Assembly: GCF_024713945.1 (NCBI RefSeq)
Contig: NC_134678.1
Span: forward strand, 2,542,001-2,606,000
Direction: 5' to 3'
Source of the DNA: Dermatophagoides farinae
Lineage: Eukaryota > Arthropoda > Arachnida > Sarcoptiformes > Pyroglyphidae
DNA length: 64,000 bases
Part shown: positions 24,401 through 38,000 of the stretch, piece after piece
How the letters are laid out: the number at the start of each line of letters is the position of its first letter
How positions within the stretch are numbered: position 1 is the stretch's first letter
Notes under the pieces: generated by a model
Database searches by the model: none
The model's input: the letters and a program-made list of their open reading frames with translations, nothing else
What the model was told of the DNA's origin: nothing
Program-made: the position numbers and the translations under genes

Positions 24401-27400
24401 AAAAATTCGAGGAAAAGCTTGAATCCGAGTCAAAATCAGTAAACCAACCAAACAAACACACACACGCACACTTAAACAGATACAGGCAAAGAATCCAAAT
24501 TGGCTGCTTTTTTTTGTGTGTGGACATTGATGGTTTTTAGATATTTGAGAATGAGGAATGGCAATGGTTATAATGATGATGAGTTGTGCTGATTGTTGTT
24601 GGTGGTGGTATATACATTTATCATCACTATTGGAACTCGTTGTGTGTGTGATAGGATGAAGAATGATTGAAAACGACAACAACAACGACAACGGCGACGA
24701 GGATGAGGAGGAGTAAGGAAAAAAACGATCATCAATGTCAATGATAATTTTGTATATAAATTCACCGCTACAACAATCGGTAGTAGCAAATATTTAATGC
24801 TATATAGGACCAAAATTAATTTTGATGCAGAGATATATCCACATCATTGTATGTGGGAGCCACAAGATGATGATGGAAAAGGAAAGGATACACAGAACAT
24901 AGTAAATTTGGCACCAGTTAATATAATTGAGATACGTTTTATGATCCCTATACCACCACCACCACTACCACCGCTACCAAAATCATGATGATCGATCTTT
25001 TTTTGTTTCGCTGTGTTGATGATTCCTAACGAATGAAGGTGATTATGGTGGTTATGATGATGATGATCATCAAATGAATTGACAACATACGCGTGCGTAC
25101 GTCGTGTGTATTTGTGTGACATGCAATGCGACTAATATATATACAGTTATAATATAAAAAATTGTCGTCATTATCATCATCAAACATTGAATTTATAAGA
25201 TTTGCATCGCTATTCAATGATCGTTAATGATAATGATGATGATGATGATGATGATAAGGAGAGTATTTCTTTGTTTTGTTGATCGTTTAAAAAAAAAATA
25301 TTAATTTGTTGAATAGGTGTATAACACAGAATTTGAAAATTTGAAAATTCATGTATGTTGTGATCCAATCAAAAGTCATTCATTAATTCTTTTATTCCAT
25401 TTGATGCAAGGGAAGCACCAATTCAGGTTTGATAATTTAAATTTTTTTTTTTAGTCGTAGAAATTCATTATTATTATTTATCATCATACGATGGTTGGTG
25501 CTGGCAGCATTCAATCGTAATCATCATAATCATTGGTTAAATCTGCTGTGTCTATATAGATATCATATAAATAACACGAAGAAAACATATACACACACAC
25601 ACATGTCATAAACACATTGAGATCCATGAATCGAATGCGTCCATGCATTGCGAACAACAAAATTTTGTCGAAGTAGGAGAATGAATGAATGAATGAATGG
25701 AAAAAAAACGTGAGCAGAAAAAAAATGAAGAAAACTTGGCGCCCAATATATGATTCTTATTCGAAATAATAATATGTCAGTTTAGAAAAAAAAACGAAAA
25801 AAAAAAATCAAAGGTAGTAGTTTTGTTGACAATGTTGTGTGATTGAACATTGGATCTGAAAATGAAATTGAGAGTAGTGTGTGTGGTTTGCTATACTATA
25901 CTGAAAGAGAAAGGGAGAGAGAGAGAGAGGTTATGAATACAGTGCAAACTCTATTCACATAGTAGCAGAAATTATTTTAATTTTAATTTTTTTTCAATAT
26001 TTGGAAATTCAAATTAAGTTTTTTTTTTTTTTTTGGTTTATTTATCTGGACTTTATAGAACTTTTGATTTTTTTTTCTTTTTGAAAATCGATAATAACCA
26101 ATCGATTTTCTCAAGATGTAATAATCTCTTTTAGATGTAAATCATATTCATATTTCATCATCATCATCATTATTATTTTCACAAGAAAATATCAAGTAGA
26201 AAAATGAAGAAAAAAAAATTCGATTTCTCAATATGAAAAAAAAAATAGTTTTTAACGAAATTTATCATGGAAAATTGATAAAATAAATGAAACTTTTTTT
26301 TCTGTCAGACACAAATAATTATAAAAATCAGCTAATATAATGAAGGTGATAACGAGTTATTATGTGTATATTATATGAACGATAATATTTAAAAAAAATA
26401 GAAAAGGGGCATAAAGAAAAAAGGGGGCAATGGCTTAAATTTAACAACAACAACAACAGCAACAACAACAACAATCATAACCGTCTACGTGTCGCTAAAA
26501 TTAAAAAAAAATCCGTTTTTTTTCGTTTAAATCCTTTTTATCCATAATTTTTTCTGTTGTTGTTGTTGTATAACAAAAGGCTACTGCTGCCACGGTGGTA
26601 TAATAATTTTTTTTACTTGTTCATTTGTTGTTCAATTAACAAAAAAAATTAAAAAATAAAATCCACACACAAGGACAGGAATTGACACAGTTTTTTTTTG
26701 GATGAATTCATGGAAAATTCAACCAATACTTATTCAGTGATTAAAACATTATGGAATGAAAATGGTTTCTAGTGTCAAAATGGATGGTAAATCTTTCAAT
26801 TATCATTATGTCTATTTGTAGCATTTTATTATTGAACTTGTTACGAATCAAAATCAAAGAAAAAGAGGGTGGAGGACAATTATTGGTAATTGATTTTTGT
26901 TTTGAACACAAATTGAAAGTAAGACAGTGTAGAGTGAGAAAACATTGTTCCAATATTATCAGTTTACTAATGATCTAATTGCTAATTGTTGTTTGTTTGT
27001 CTAGGTCATTTTTGTTTGTTACATGTCTTGTAAAAAATTGTTTTAATCAGATATCCGTTTTCTCGTAATCGCAAGATCCGTTTCGATAATAATCCAAAGT
27101 CCCGTGTAAATGAAACACTAACATAGACATAACATTTCATCATTTAGGGTACTTAATAATTGTCGATGATGATGACCTGATTATAAATAATCAATGTTAA
27201 TTCTAAATCAAAAGGCGCCATCTTTGGAATCTGATTTTCAAATGTTGAAATATAGAATTGATTTATTCATCATATATATTTATTTCTAATATAAAACACA
27301 AGAGGGCTTTAGTTTCATAAGAATTTTTTTTCTGTATTCGAAAGAGTTTAACAGTTTACAGATATATATCATTAGAGATGAAATAAAAAAAAAATCCGAA

Positions 27401-28279
27401 TTGATGCAACAGGTACGATTTGACTTTTATACATGGAAATCATCAATATTAATATTTCGGTACTAGTCGGTTGATCGGTACATCTGGATTCACACATTTG
27501 TTGTTGTGCTACAAAAGGTCAGCCTTTTGGATCTGTTCATAGAGGATAGGATCGAATGAAATAGAGAAAAAAAAACAGCGTGTTCATTGTCGAATGTTTG
27601 TTGATCATCGTTTGGAATATGAGTGGCAATGTTATTCGAATTCGATTCGAGTTTGAATTGAAAACAATAAAAAACTTTTAATCAACAAACGAAAATCGTT
27701 ATTCGAATCGATTTTGATTTTTTTTTTCATTGCTTATCATCATTTTTAGAAATATTTCCATATTCATTGTCATCAATTCGTTATAAATTGTAAGTATGAA
27801 ATTAGATTTTTTCTAGTCTATAAATTTCACTGGTAACTTGTATTCCTGTTGTTTGGTGTGTTATACATTCATAATGTTTGCATGATTCTATTTATTTATG
27901 GAATTTGTAGATTTTTCATGATCGAATTCTTTTCATCATTCTTCAGGCTTCGAACATTTAATCTATATATAAATGAAATTGATAATAAGACACAAGTACA
28001 ACAAGCATAAATTTCGATTGAAATCATCGGCGTCGACGCAAACTGATATATCTGATCCCGGGAGTCATCATTATTTTTGTCGTTGCTTCCACTATGAACA
28101 ACGTAACTAGTCAAAGTTTTTTTTTACCGTTATACCCGAAAATGTGTATATAATGATAATTGATATAAACAAAAAGGCAAACAAAACATCATTCACAACT
28201 ATTAGGGCACACGAATCAAAACCAAAAAAAAATGAGAATTTTTTTTTGTTTTCGCTCATTTCGGTAGATGATTCTATCC

Positions 28280-28280
<1 letters not shown>

Positions 28281-28306
<26 letters not shown>
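28281..28306. repeat. (GT)n microsatellite
   Basis: Uninterrupted GT tract of about 26 bp in the gene desert. Confidence 0.9.
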
Positions 28307-28310
<4 letters not shown>

Positions 28311-31300
28311 TTGTGCTCTCTTTCTGGTATTTGTAATATTTTGTCTTGTGATTTTTTCATTCAATTCTGTTAGATGAACAAACGAACATAGAAATGAAAA
28401 AGAATTTCATTTAAATTTAAAGGACAAACAAAAGTTCAGAAGAAAAATTCCTATCAAATCGAAGAGCAGCAATTTGAAATGAAAGTGAATCATTCTACCA
28501 GAAATTATATCATCATTTCAAAAATAAAATAAAATGTTTGTTCATGTATAGCACTGCCACATTTCATACAATCTGTATCCTTTTGTTTTTTAATTTTGTT
28601 GGATTTTCCAATCATCTTTCCATATAGTTATTATTATCGATTTCACCATCATCAACAACAACAACAACAACAACAAGACAAAAAAACAATATATAATCAA
28701 GCTGCCATATTTGTGTGTCTATTCTATTTTATATATTAATCAATCAATCTCCTATACCTTTATAAGAGCTAATAATCGAACGAACCTTGATTTTACCATT
28801 TGTATGAATGATATGCACATGTCTGTTTTCAATAAATCGTATACATACATAATAACAATTGTTAATTGATATTATTGGGATATATACACGTACATTATCT
28901 GATATTATATGATTTGATAATCTTTAAATGGTATAGAAAAGTGAGAAAAGGAAAAATAAAAATAAAAATTTCCGATTCCAACTATTCCACGCGTACTATG
29001 TACATCATCATTATTGGGTTATCATTTAAAAAAAACAACAAAAACAAAAAAACGATATCAATCATTTTTTATTTGTTGAATAAAATTTTCGTAGAATTTA
29101 ATTCTTTGAATTAATTCACGTATTCAATTTGATTCAACAGGTTTCAGAAATTATTAACGCCAGAAATAAAAACAGACCATAATTTACTTATCTTTTTTTT
29201 GTCTTTTCTTTGATCTCATTATATCCTCTTTCTTTCTTTTTTTCCCCAATCTAGCATCTTGAGGATTTCCATTTCTCTCTCGCACATTCACTATCATTCG
29301 TTTGGCTCTATAATTGCTTATTTTTGTCCCTCATCTTATCATTATCATCGTCATCATCATTATCATAGACGACGACAATCATCAACCACCGGATTGCTGT
29401 ATGTTTGTGTGTGTGTGTGTATTTACTGTGGCGTCGATGAATCAATCGATTTTTTCTGATCTGTTTCTTCTGTCTGTTTGTACCTGTGTCTGTTTATGTG
29501 TGTGTGTGTGTTGAATGAAATTGAATGTAAATCAATTATTGGAATGAATGATAAATAATTGTCGCATTCTTACATATTACAATTTGTTGTATGTGTAAAC
29601 TATTTCTTTTTTTTATATTCAAGCCAATCGATAAGTGAATCAACACCATTCATTTCAAATTCCCATTGATCACGATCAATCAATCATCGTACATTATTGT
29701 TGGTTTTTTATGGTTTTTTTTCTATTACATCGAATGAAAAAAATATTGCCATCAACATCGTCATATTCTTTGTTCAAAAAATTTCATTTATCATATATAT
29801 TGATTGATTCGAATTAATGGATAATAATAATTTACATCTGTATCAATATAATCTTTATATTCATCGACTATCACTACCACCACCATCATCATCATCATCA
29901 TCATCATCTTTATTGTATCACAATCAACACTTAGTAGATTATTTTGACATTAAAAAAATCTTCAATTTGTTACATTTATTCAAAACATTCATACTCCAAT
30001 AACAGATAGAGATACAATTTTTTTTCACAATTTATTTGCCATTTGTTTTTCGTTTGGTTGTTTTTTTTTTTGTTGTCATTTGGCTAATCAAGAAACACTA
30101 AATCATTGAAAACATTTGAAATCCTTCAATTCATCAGTCTTTCCAATTTAAAATCATTATATTACATCATTCATAAATCCGTTATTATACATACCACAAA
30201 CTTCAGATATACCTCATCATTATCATCATTTTTTTTCATTATGATCTGAACTTGATAATACTGAACTGTGATGATTATTTGAACTCTACCAATCGCTTAA
30301 ACGAGTTTAATTTTATTCAAACAAAATAGATTGTGATTTTCATTTTTTTTTTTTTTTGAATTACTATTTCATCAAATTGGTCTATTTGAAAGCCTATCAG
30401 CATCATCATAATCATCGATCATTCATTCATCTTTATTTTTATTCAGGTAATTTTTATTCATATGAATCATAATGTTCACAATGTGTTGTTATATTCGTCA
30501 AATTTTAATTGTGATTGATTGATCTCTTCAATCACAATCAAAATCTTATCGAAATTGAGTTTGAGTTTGTATTGTTTTTTCTTTCAAAAATCCAAACGAT
30601 AAAATCGATAGTCTCAACAACAGGTTCTAAGATCCTTTTCCTGATTTGTGTTTATAGATAAAATCATTTCTAAATTGAACAATTTTAGATGTAGGTGTAG
30701 ATTAATTTTGTCAATGGGAGAGAGATTACACAAATAAAATTGTAGGGAAAAAAACAAATTTTTTTTTACCTTGTCAGGTAAACGAAACAAAAACATAAAA
30801 ATTGTTTTCAACAACAAGATATCGACAATCTAAATCGATCCATTTGAACAAACAAAAAAATCTATGCACTGTAGAAAACTTAAGGCTACTATTGATCTTT
30901 ATTATTGGATGTTTTGTATATAATTTCTGTTTCATTATCATTTGATATCGATTATTATTTTGATTTCATTTTAATTCCATTTTCGTTCAATTAAACATCA
31001 AATAAACAAAATAGACTTGAAAAACGAATTGTATTGAACTCAAACTACAAAATTCATCATCATCATCATCATCATCATCATTATTCTCATGGTGTTGAAA
31101 TATGAAAACATGAAATCTTGGAACTTGATTTTTTGAAAAAAAAACTTTTTTTTAATGACTTTTTATGAACTTGTTTTCGAATTTTTTCATGCTTGTAGTT
31201 TGTCGAGTTTTGTTGTTGTTGTTGTTGTTGTTGTCTTTTCATTATTTTGACCGTTGTCAGTTTTCAAATATAAATTTGAAAATGCTAAACAAGCAATGAC

Positions 31301-33150
31301 AACAACAAAAATATATTCATTTCTTATTTGATGTTTTGTTTATGTGATGAACTATTTCTACTTAATTGATATTTGTTGTTAATTCTTTGAACACCATGTA
31401 GTCATCATCATCATCATTAAATATATTTTATTAAATGGTGATAATACGGCTGAATGTCTTATCTTTTTTTGATTTATTCAAACATTCTAGGAAATTTTAT
31501 GATGATAATCATGATATTATTTACCGGAAATATACATTTTCATTATAAGATCCTATCGTTTATGAACGGCCAATATTTATGTCCATCATTTATCATGATG
31601 ATGATTTGATGATTGGATTTTTTTTTCCTGATATAATTTGAATGGTAAATATATTATTTGTGCACACACACACACACATTGTCATGTATGCAGCGGATAC
31701 AATATGATATTAAAGATTCTTTCTTTTACGCATGTGTATTTCAAAATCAATCTTTGGATTTTTTTTTAAACGTGTACCTTTATTTTTTATGTGTATTACG
31801 GTGCGCAGCAGCAAACCACATTTGCACAATATCATCGTTTGGTTATTTGGTATTCAACATGGTTTTTTTTTTGTTGCATGTGTTGGAAGCTGAAGACTAT
31901 AGCTGTCTGATTGAATTCGATTTTCTTGCCATGTATGCATACACGGCATTGTGAACAATATAGAGTGGAGAATGATTTTGGATGGGAAGAATGATGGTGG
32001 TGCGTGTGTTTGACGATGATGATGATATTATGGCAACGTGTTGGCCCTTGTGTATTTTTCTACAATTTTTTTCATTGGAATTCCAGGTTCGGATAATAAA
32101 TTGTTTATGATTCGATTGGATCATTGTGTTTTTGAAAAAATTGTGATCCTAATTTGTTTTTGTGTGTATAAACAGTTGTGTGTTGTGGTTTTTTTAATTT
32201 CTAACAACCATCCTGGAATTTATTCAATCAAATGATCTCTCCATTATTACTTCTCAATTTCATTTGGTTAATTTTCATTTGGAATATTCCTAAAGGAAGT
32301 GAAAACAATTAAATTTCCGTAAGTTTAATCTCTATAGATTTTTATTTCATTTTGTATTTGTGTGTGATTTTGTTGGATTAAATTAAATCATCATGAAATT
32401 GATGCAACTTTTATTGATTTATTTTACACATGGCATTCAATATTTCTCTGGAGGATGAGGATTTCCGTTTTGTATTTTTTTTGCTTTATAGTTTTAGTTC
32501 ATTTTCGATATTGGCAGAAAAAAAATTGAATTCTTTACGATTAGATTTGAAATTCATTTCTTTGGCACAGAATTGTAAGTAGAGGGTTCAAAGACATGTT
32601 GTTGTTGTATACGACTAGTTTTTTTTTGTTTTAAATAATTGATTGGCTTTAGGCTTTTATATATTATCATATAATAATAATCCTTTTCTTCCCCCCTGTC
32701 TATCGAGAGTGTGTGAATCAGGTTTTTCAAGAATATTATCTTGTTGCATAATAATAATAATAAAAAGAATTATTATGATCATTCAAAATATTATGACTAA
32801 AGGATTATTAATTGTGTTTCTTATTCTGATTTTATTGTGCCAATAGGAAAAGAAAATGTTCATTAGATCAATTTGAAATTTTATTTTTTATTATGCATGT
32901 TCTCGATATATTTTTTATTAGATAACAACAAGAAGACCTGTTAGATATAAATCTAATATGACAGTTGTTGTATAATAAAACCACGCGGTTAGTTCCAACA
33001 AAAAAAAAAAACATTTGGCATGCATGGTGTTTGTATCCCGGATAAACGTTTTTATTTTCAAACAGCATGCTTGTATTTTTACCACGGGAAACTTGAATTC
33101 GAATAATATATATATTGTGAAAAGGATATCTGGAACCAATGATGATTGAG

Positions 33151-33190
33151 CCTTTAATGATACTACTACCATCATTAAAGGTAGTAGTAT
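33151..33190. repeat. two overlapping perfect inverted repeats
   Basis: Arms cctttaatgat (33151-33161) and atcattaaagg (33171-33181) pair over 11 bp with a 9-nt spacer. Arms atactactacc (33160-33170) and ggtagtagtat (33180-33190) also pair over 11 bp. The two hairpins share bases, so they exclude each other. Confidence 0.85.
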
Positions 33191-33369
33191 ATATAATTGG
33201 TTGTTGTTACAATAATTTGTTTGATACATTGAAATTTTTACTGCTTCTTTTATGTTCTTTACAAAACATATTTTTATGCTATTCCTTCTCAAAAGGTAGT
33301 GGTATTTAATTTTATGAAAAAAAAATAAAAAACTATGAAAATGATGATGAAGAGCAAACACATGCACAA

Positions 33370-33372
<3 letters not shown>

Positions 33373-33412
<40 letters not shown>
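33373..33412. repeat. (CA)n microsatellite
   Basis: Uninterrupted 40-bp AC tract, the longest CA tract in the window. Confidence 0.95.
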
Positions 33413-33415
<3 letters not shown>

Positions 33416-34539
33416 GACAGCAGCAACAACAACAACAACAAAATTTCTAGTTATCATCATCATCATCATTGACATCGACAACGCGTTTTTTTTCCATGTC
33501 CAAATTATGTGTGTGTCTGTGTATCTTGATGATGGTTTGGTTTGTGTTCGATTCTAAAAACGCGTTTGTAAATTGAGTATGTAGACGACGACGATGATGA
33601 TGAGTGCTAGATTTTTATTTTTCCTTTAATAATTTTTTTTTTTGGTTTTTTTTCTTATTGCTGTGTTGGCTTGTGTTGTGTGTTTTCTTAATCACACACT
33701 CAGTTCGATATTAAAATATACATCTTTTTCACATTTACGAAAATATTCTCCATCACCACTATCATCGCACACACACACACATACACAAATGTTGTTTCGG
33801 TTTTTTTTATCGTCATTTTTTTAATACTATCTGGTGGTGATCATTCGTTGGTGATGATGTTGTTGTGGTATAGTGGTGGTGGTGGTGGCAGATTGTCGTT
33901 TTGTCGGTGTGATTTTTTTTTTTTTTTTTTTTGTTTTTTTTCGATGTTTGTACATTTTGTGAACACGAATGAGATAGATATTTTTCCATAAAGGAAAGAA
34001 GCAAAAAAAAATTATTCATCCATCTCATTCGATTTTTATTTTTCTCTTAGTGTTGTTGGTGTCATTTTTTTTAAATTTATTTTTGAGAATCACAATATAA
34101 TCAGCCAAAAATCAGATACAAACACACACGAATCATTTTTACGCCGATATTTCGGTAGTTTATCATCATAAAGTCACCATATATATTCATCATTATCATC
34201 ATCATTCATATATTTTCATTAAATTCATCTCTCATTCCTCTATATTTTTAGTTGAGACAAAGACAGAGCAATCAACAAGCCAGACATTCGATGATTGTCC
34301 TTTTTATGTATGTGTCTATTATATATGTGTTGTGTGTGCGAAAGAATATTCACAAATCCGATTGAAATGGTGAAAATCTAATGTTATAAGGTAAATAGAT
34401 AAAAATTCCAAAATATACTTATGAAATAGGAAATTGATTTCAATTGTTATATCGATTTTTCTATTGTTTTTTTCCTCTTAATTTTTTTTTTTTTTTGATA
34501 TCCCATCAAATTTTAAATTTAATTGAAAAACAATGAACA

Positions 34540-34950
34540 TTAAATGATCCACTTGAGACAGTTAATGATGTGTATTTGAGAGTATGTGTGTGTGTGTGTG
34601 TGCGTGTATTGAGGACTTATTGAAATCCTAATTTTATTTTTTGTCTGATCTGCCAAATCATCGAATGTTTGATCATTTCCCTCAATCATTTTTGGCAAAA
34701 TTATTAAATTCCATTCTCTTTTTTTTCCAATAGGCACCATCATTTGAAAATTTGGACTATATCTCTGTTTATTTGTTTGTACAAAAAAAAGATATCTACT
34801 GAATTCAAACCTGGAACCGATAAAGTACAATCGTAACGTATTTCGAGCTTGTTTATTCATCAATCTTTTGTAAATATATGTTTGTTGTACATTAGCAAGA
34901 AAAAATTCATATTTTTCTGAAAATTGGTGTGTATGTGTGATTTGGCCCAT
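34540..34950 (-). other. 136-codon minus-strand ORF upstream of LARP1, doubtful
   Basis: Apart from a Thr-His run caused by a CA tract near its end, the translation is of mixed composition (for example NKQARNTLRLYFIGSRFEFS). No domain is recognised. It starts less than 60 nt from the LARP1 first coding exon, on the opposite strand. In DNA this AT-rich a few chance ORFs of this length are expected, so coding potential is uncertain. Confidence 0.15.
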
Positions 34951-35006
34951 TAGATTGGAAGTGTTTGTTGGTGTGTGTGTGTTGATTGATTGGAAAAGAA
35001 TTTTGA

Positions 35007-38000
35007 ATGAATATTATAATGAAGTTAACTGAAGACAACGATAACAAGATGCCAGCCCCGGTAACGACAACTACAAACAGCAACCATACGAATAACACCA
35101 GCAATTCAGTAACGAATCCTGTCACAACAATCAAAACCAATGCTAATAAACAAGCAACAACAGCCATAGATTGTATGAAGATAAATCATGGCCATAATAA
35201 TATCAATTTGGAAAATGGTGATTTGTCATCATCATCATCAATTAAATCCGCTGAATTATCATCCAATATTGAATCAACGTTGGATTATCCAAAGCTGACC
35301 AATGAAAAAACGACCACGACAACAACTGCCATCAACAATAGTAACAACATCACCGATAGCAACAAATTAGATAGCGATTGTATCGATAACAACAATAAAG
35401 CTCAGAAATCATCAACACCGACCGGAGCAAATGATAATGTAATTATCCATAATGGTTATGGTACATCATCGTCATTAGAACATCATAATAATCATCTGAT
35501 ACAGTCACAATTGCAAACGACCACTGTTGTCCCAAATGCCTGGATCAGTTCACCTGGAAAACTTGTGGCTAAATCATATAATCAAACGGCCCCATCGCCA
35601 TCTTTAATACCGCCATCACAACAACCATCATCGACAACATCAGCCAACAATTGCCAAACTACCAATACTAAAACTTTGTTGAATAATACGCATAACAACG
35701 GTATGTGTATAATGACCTGAAAGCATCATGACATTAAATTGACCCAAAAAAATAGTACAAAATGATGATTCTATGAACATTACGTGAGCTTAAGGAAAAA
35801 ACCGCATGGTCACATGTTGTCCTGTGTCCTATCTTTTATGAACAGATCCATTTTTTCGTGTGTTTTTTCTTTGTGCAGAGGAAATGCTAATGAAAGTGTG
35901 TGTGTGTGGGTTTGTTTTTATGGTAGTGGTAGAATTGCACTGCAATGTAAATGTTGCTTGCATAAGCAATATAAAAAATTAAAATTTGTTGCAACATAAA
36001 TAGCGTGATTCAATCTGTTGCACTTTTGAGATGAATTTATCATCATGCTAGAAAGGAAATTATTAAATTTAGAATTTTTTTTTTTGAAAAGAATACAATA
36101 TTGAAATTTATTTCCGATCAATAATTGATAATAGATGAACAGACATTTAAACAAAAAACTATTCTCTAATGAAGATAGATCAACACGAAAATGTCCTGTA
36201 TTATAACGAATGATGATGATGATTGTCTTTATTTGTGTGTTGTACAAATTACCAAGCAATCGGCAAAAATTTTATGCATATAAATATTATCATGATAATA
36301 ATGTTTTGTTGAATGCTTGTGAATGAACGAAAAAATGTTTTAGCTATATAGAGATAAATATATATCAAAATCAGAAAAAAAAATTTAGAAAATTGAAAGT
36401 ATATTTTATGATGAGAAAATGTAGACAGACAAGAGCAACAATTTTGAAAAAAAATACATTAATACGACAAATAAATAGAAAACATCGAGCAATAAGTGTA
36501 TAAAAATATATAATATAAAAAAGATAGCAAAGAAGAGAGAGAAATGAAACGATTTGGATATTTGTTTCCAAGTTTTCGTGCAATGTTTGTGTGTGTGTGT
36601 GTGTTTACGGGGAATGCTTTGCTGCTCTGTTTGTTAATGTGGTATTTGATTTGGGAGCCTTGATCATCGCAATCATCATCATCCATAAGTCGCTGTTGAG
36701 TCAATTTTTTTTTGAAATAAATGGATGATATATTGAAAAAAAATGAAGACGAAAAGAAAAATTAACCAACAAATCCAAGAAGAAGCAAAAGGCATTCACT
36801 AATGTCGGCTGTTTTTTTGTTTGTTCTTGGTTGATGATGGTTCTATTGATGATGTTTTGATTTCATCCATTTTTAATTGTTGATGATTTGGAGTTCCGTG
36901 TTTCAGGAAAATAGAATTTTCGACATTCTTACATTTGTATATATTTATATTGTATTTATTATTGATGATGATCATTTGATCTGGAATGGTATTTATTTCT
37001 TGTCTGCTTTTTTTGTTGCATATTTCATTCTGTGTATCAATTGAATGTGATTGTAAAAAAGTGCAATTTCTTTTTGTTGTTTTTGTGTAGTGTGTGTGTG
37101 TTGCTGTATTGAATTTTTTTTTTGTTTGGCCGACTTAATTCTATGATGAATATTTTGTTGGTGTTTAGTTTGTTGATGTTTTGTTCACATTTATTGTTGT
37201 TAATATATTGTCAGATGTGTTTTATATATTATAATAATAATTAAATGGAACAATTATCAAATTCAACTAGCGAATTAGATCTTTAAACCTTTGTGTGTGT
37301 GTGTGTGTGTGTATGATGTTTGTTGATCATCATCTTCAAACAAATTCTGTATTACCAAACATCTTTTACCATTATATCCATAATTGGCTTTTTTGTTTTC
37401 TTTTTGCTTCTACCACCCATTATCCATCTACTATTTGAGTTTTTGTCTTTAAATTTTATCATTTGTCTTTCTACTTTACGTTCCTATATGACGACTTTAT
37501 CATCATCATTCTTAATTCGTCTTGTTATATATTTCTATGCAATTTATGTTTTTGAAAAGGATCTATTTTTGTGTTTGTATGTTCGGGTTTAGGTTTACAT
37601 TGTTGTTGGATTGATGATGATAATGTTGATGTGATTCCCGAAAGTTTTTTTTTCTCATTCGACATTTATATAAAGATTCATCACAGCCATCGGGGAATGA
37701 ATCTACTATGACTCCCAGAAAAAAAATGCAATGTGTTATATAATGTATTTATGTTTGTCTGTGTGTGACAATGAATGAAATGATATATTTATCACATTCT
37801 CATATCATCATCAGAATTCATCATTAAATTTATTTAACCATTTTTTTTATGGTTATATTTCCACCGACAAGCTAATATATTTTGTTCGAGTTAGGCCTTG
37901 TTAACTTCAGTTGTTGTTTGACTATGATTGGAAAAAAAGATTTTTTTCCATCATCATTACAAACAATTTAGGATTTCTTTAATTTTTTTTTCACTTTAAA

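Larger units (their letters stand above)
15902..35006. other. 19-kb gene desert between divergent zinc-finger and LARP1 genes
   Basis: No ORF here looks like a conserved protein. The open frames are mostly translations of poly(T)/poly(A), CA/TG and CAT/CAA tracts. It probably holds the promoters, 5' UTR exons and enhancers of the two divergent genes, but I cannot point to them. Notable content: an (AAACG)-type pentanucleotide run near 19211, a CAT/CAA tract at 21369-21416, CT/GA runs, many CA/GT tracts, a pair of overlapping inverted repeats at 33151-33190, a 40-bp CA tract at 33373-33412, and weak minus-strand ORFs at 20371-20559 and 34540-34950. Confidence 0.55.

Noticed and set aside
24251-24691. 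146-codon minus-strand ORF
   Set aside because: Driven by CA/GT and CAA tracts on both strands; composition is repeat-like.
24797-24988. Plus-strand ORF with a proline-rich end
   Set aside because: The Pro run is a CCA repeat; no domain, no splice sites and no partner exon.
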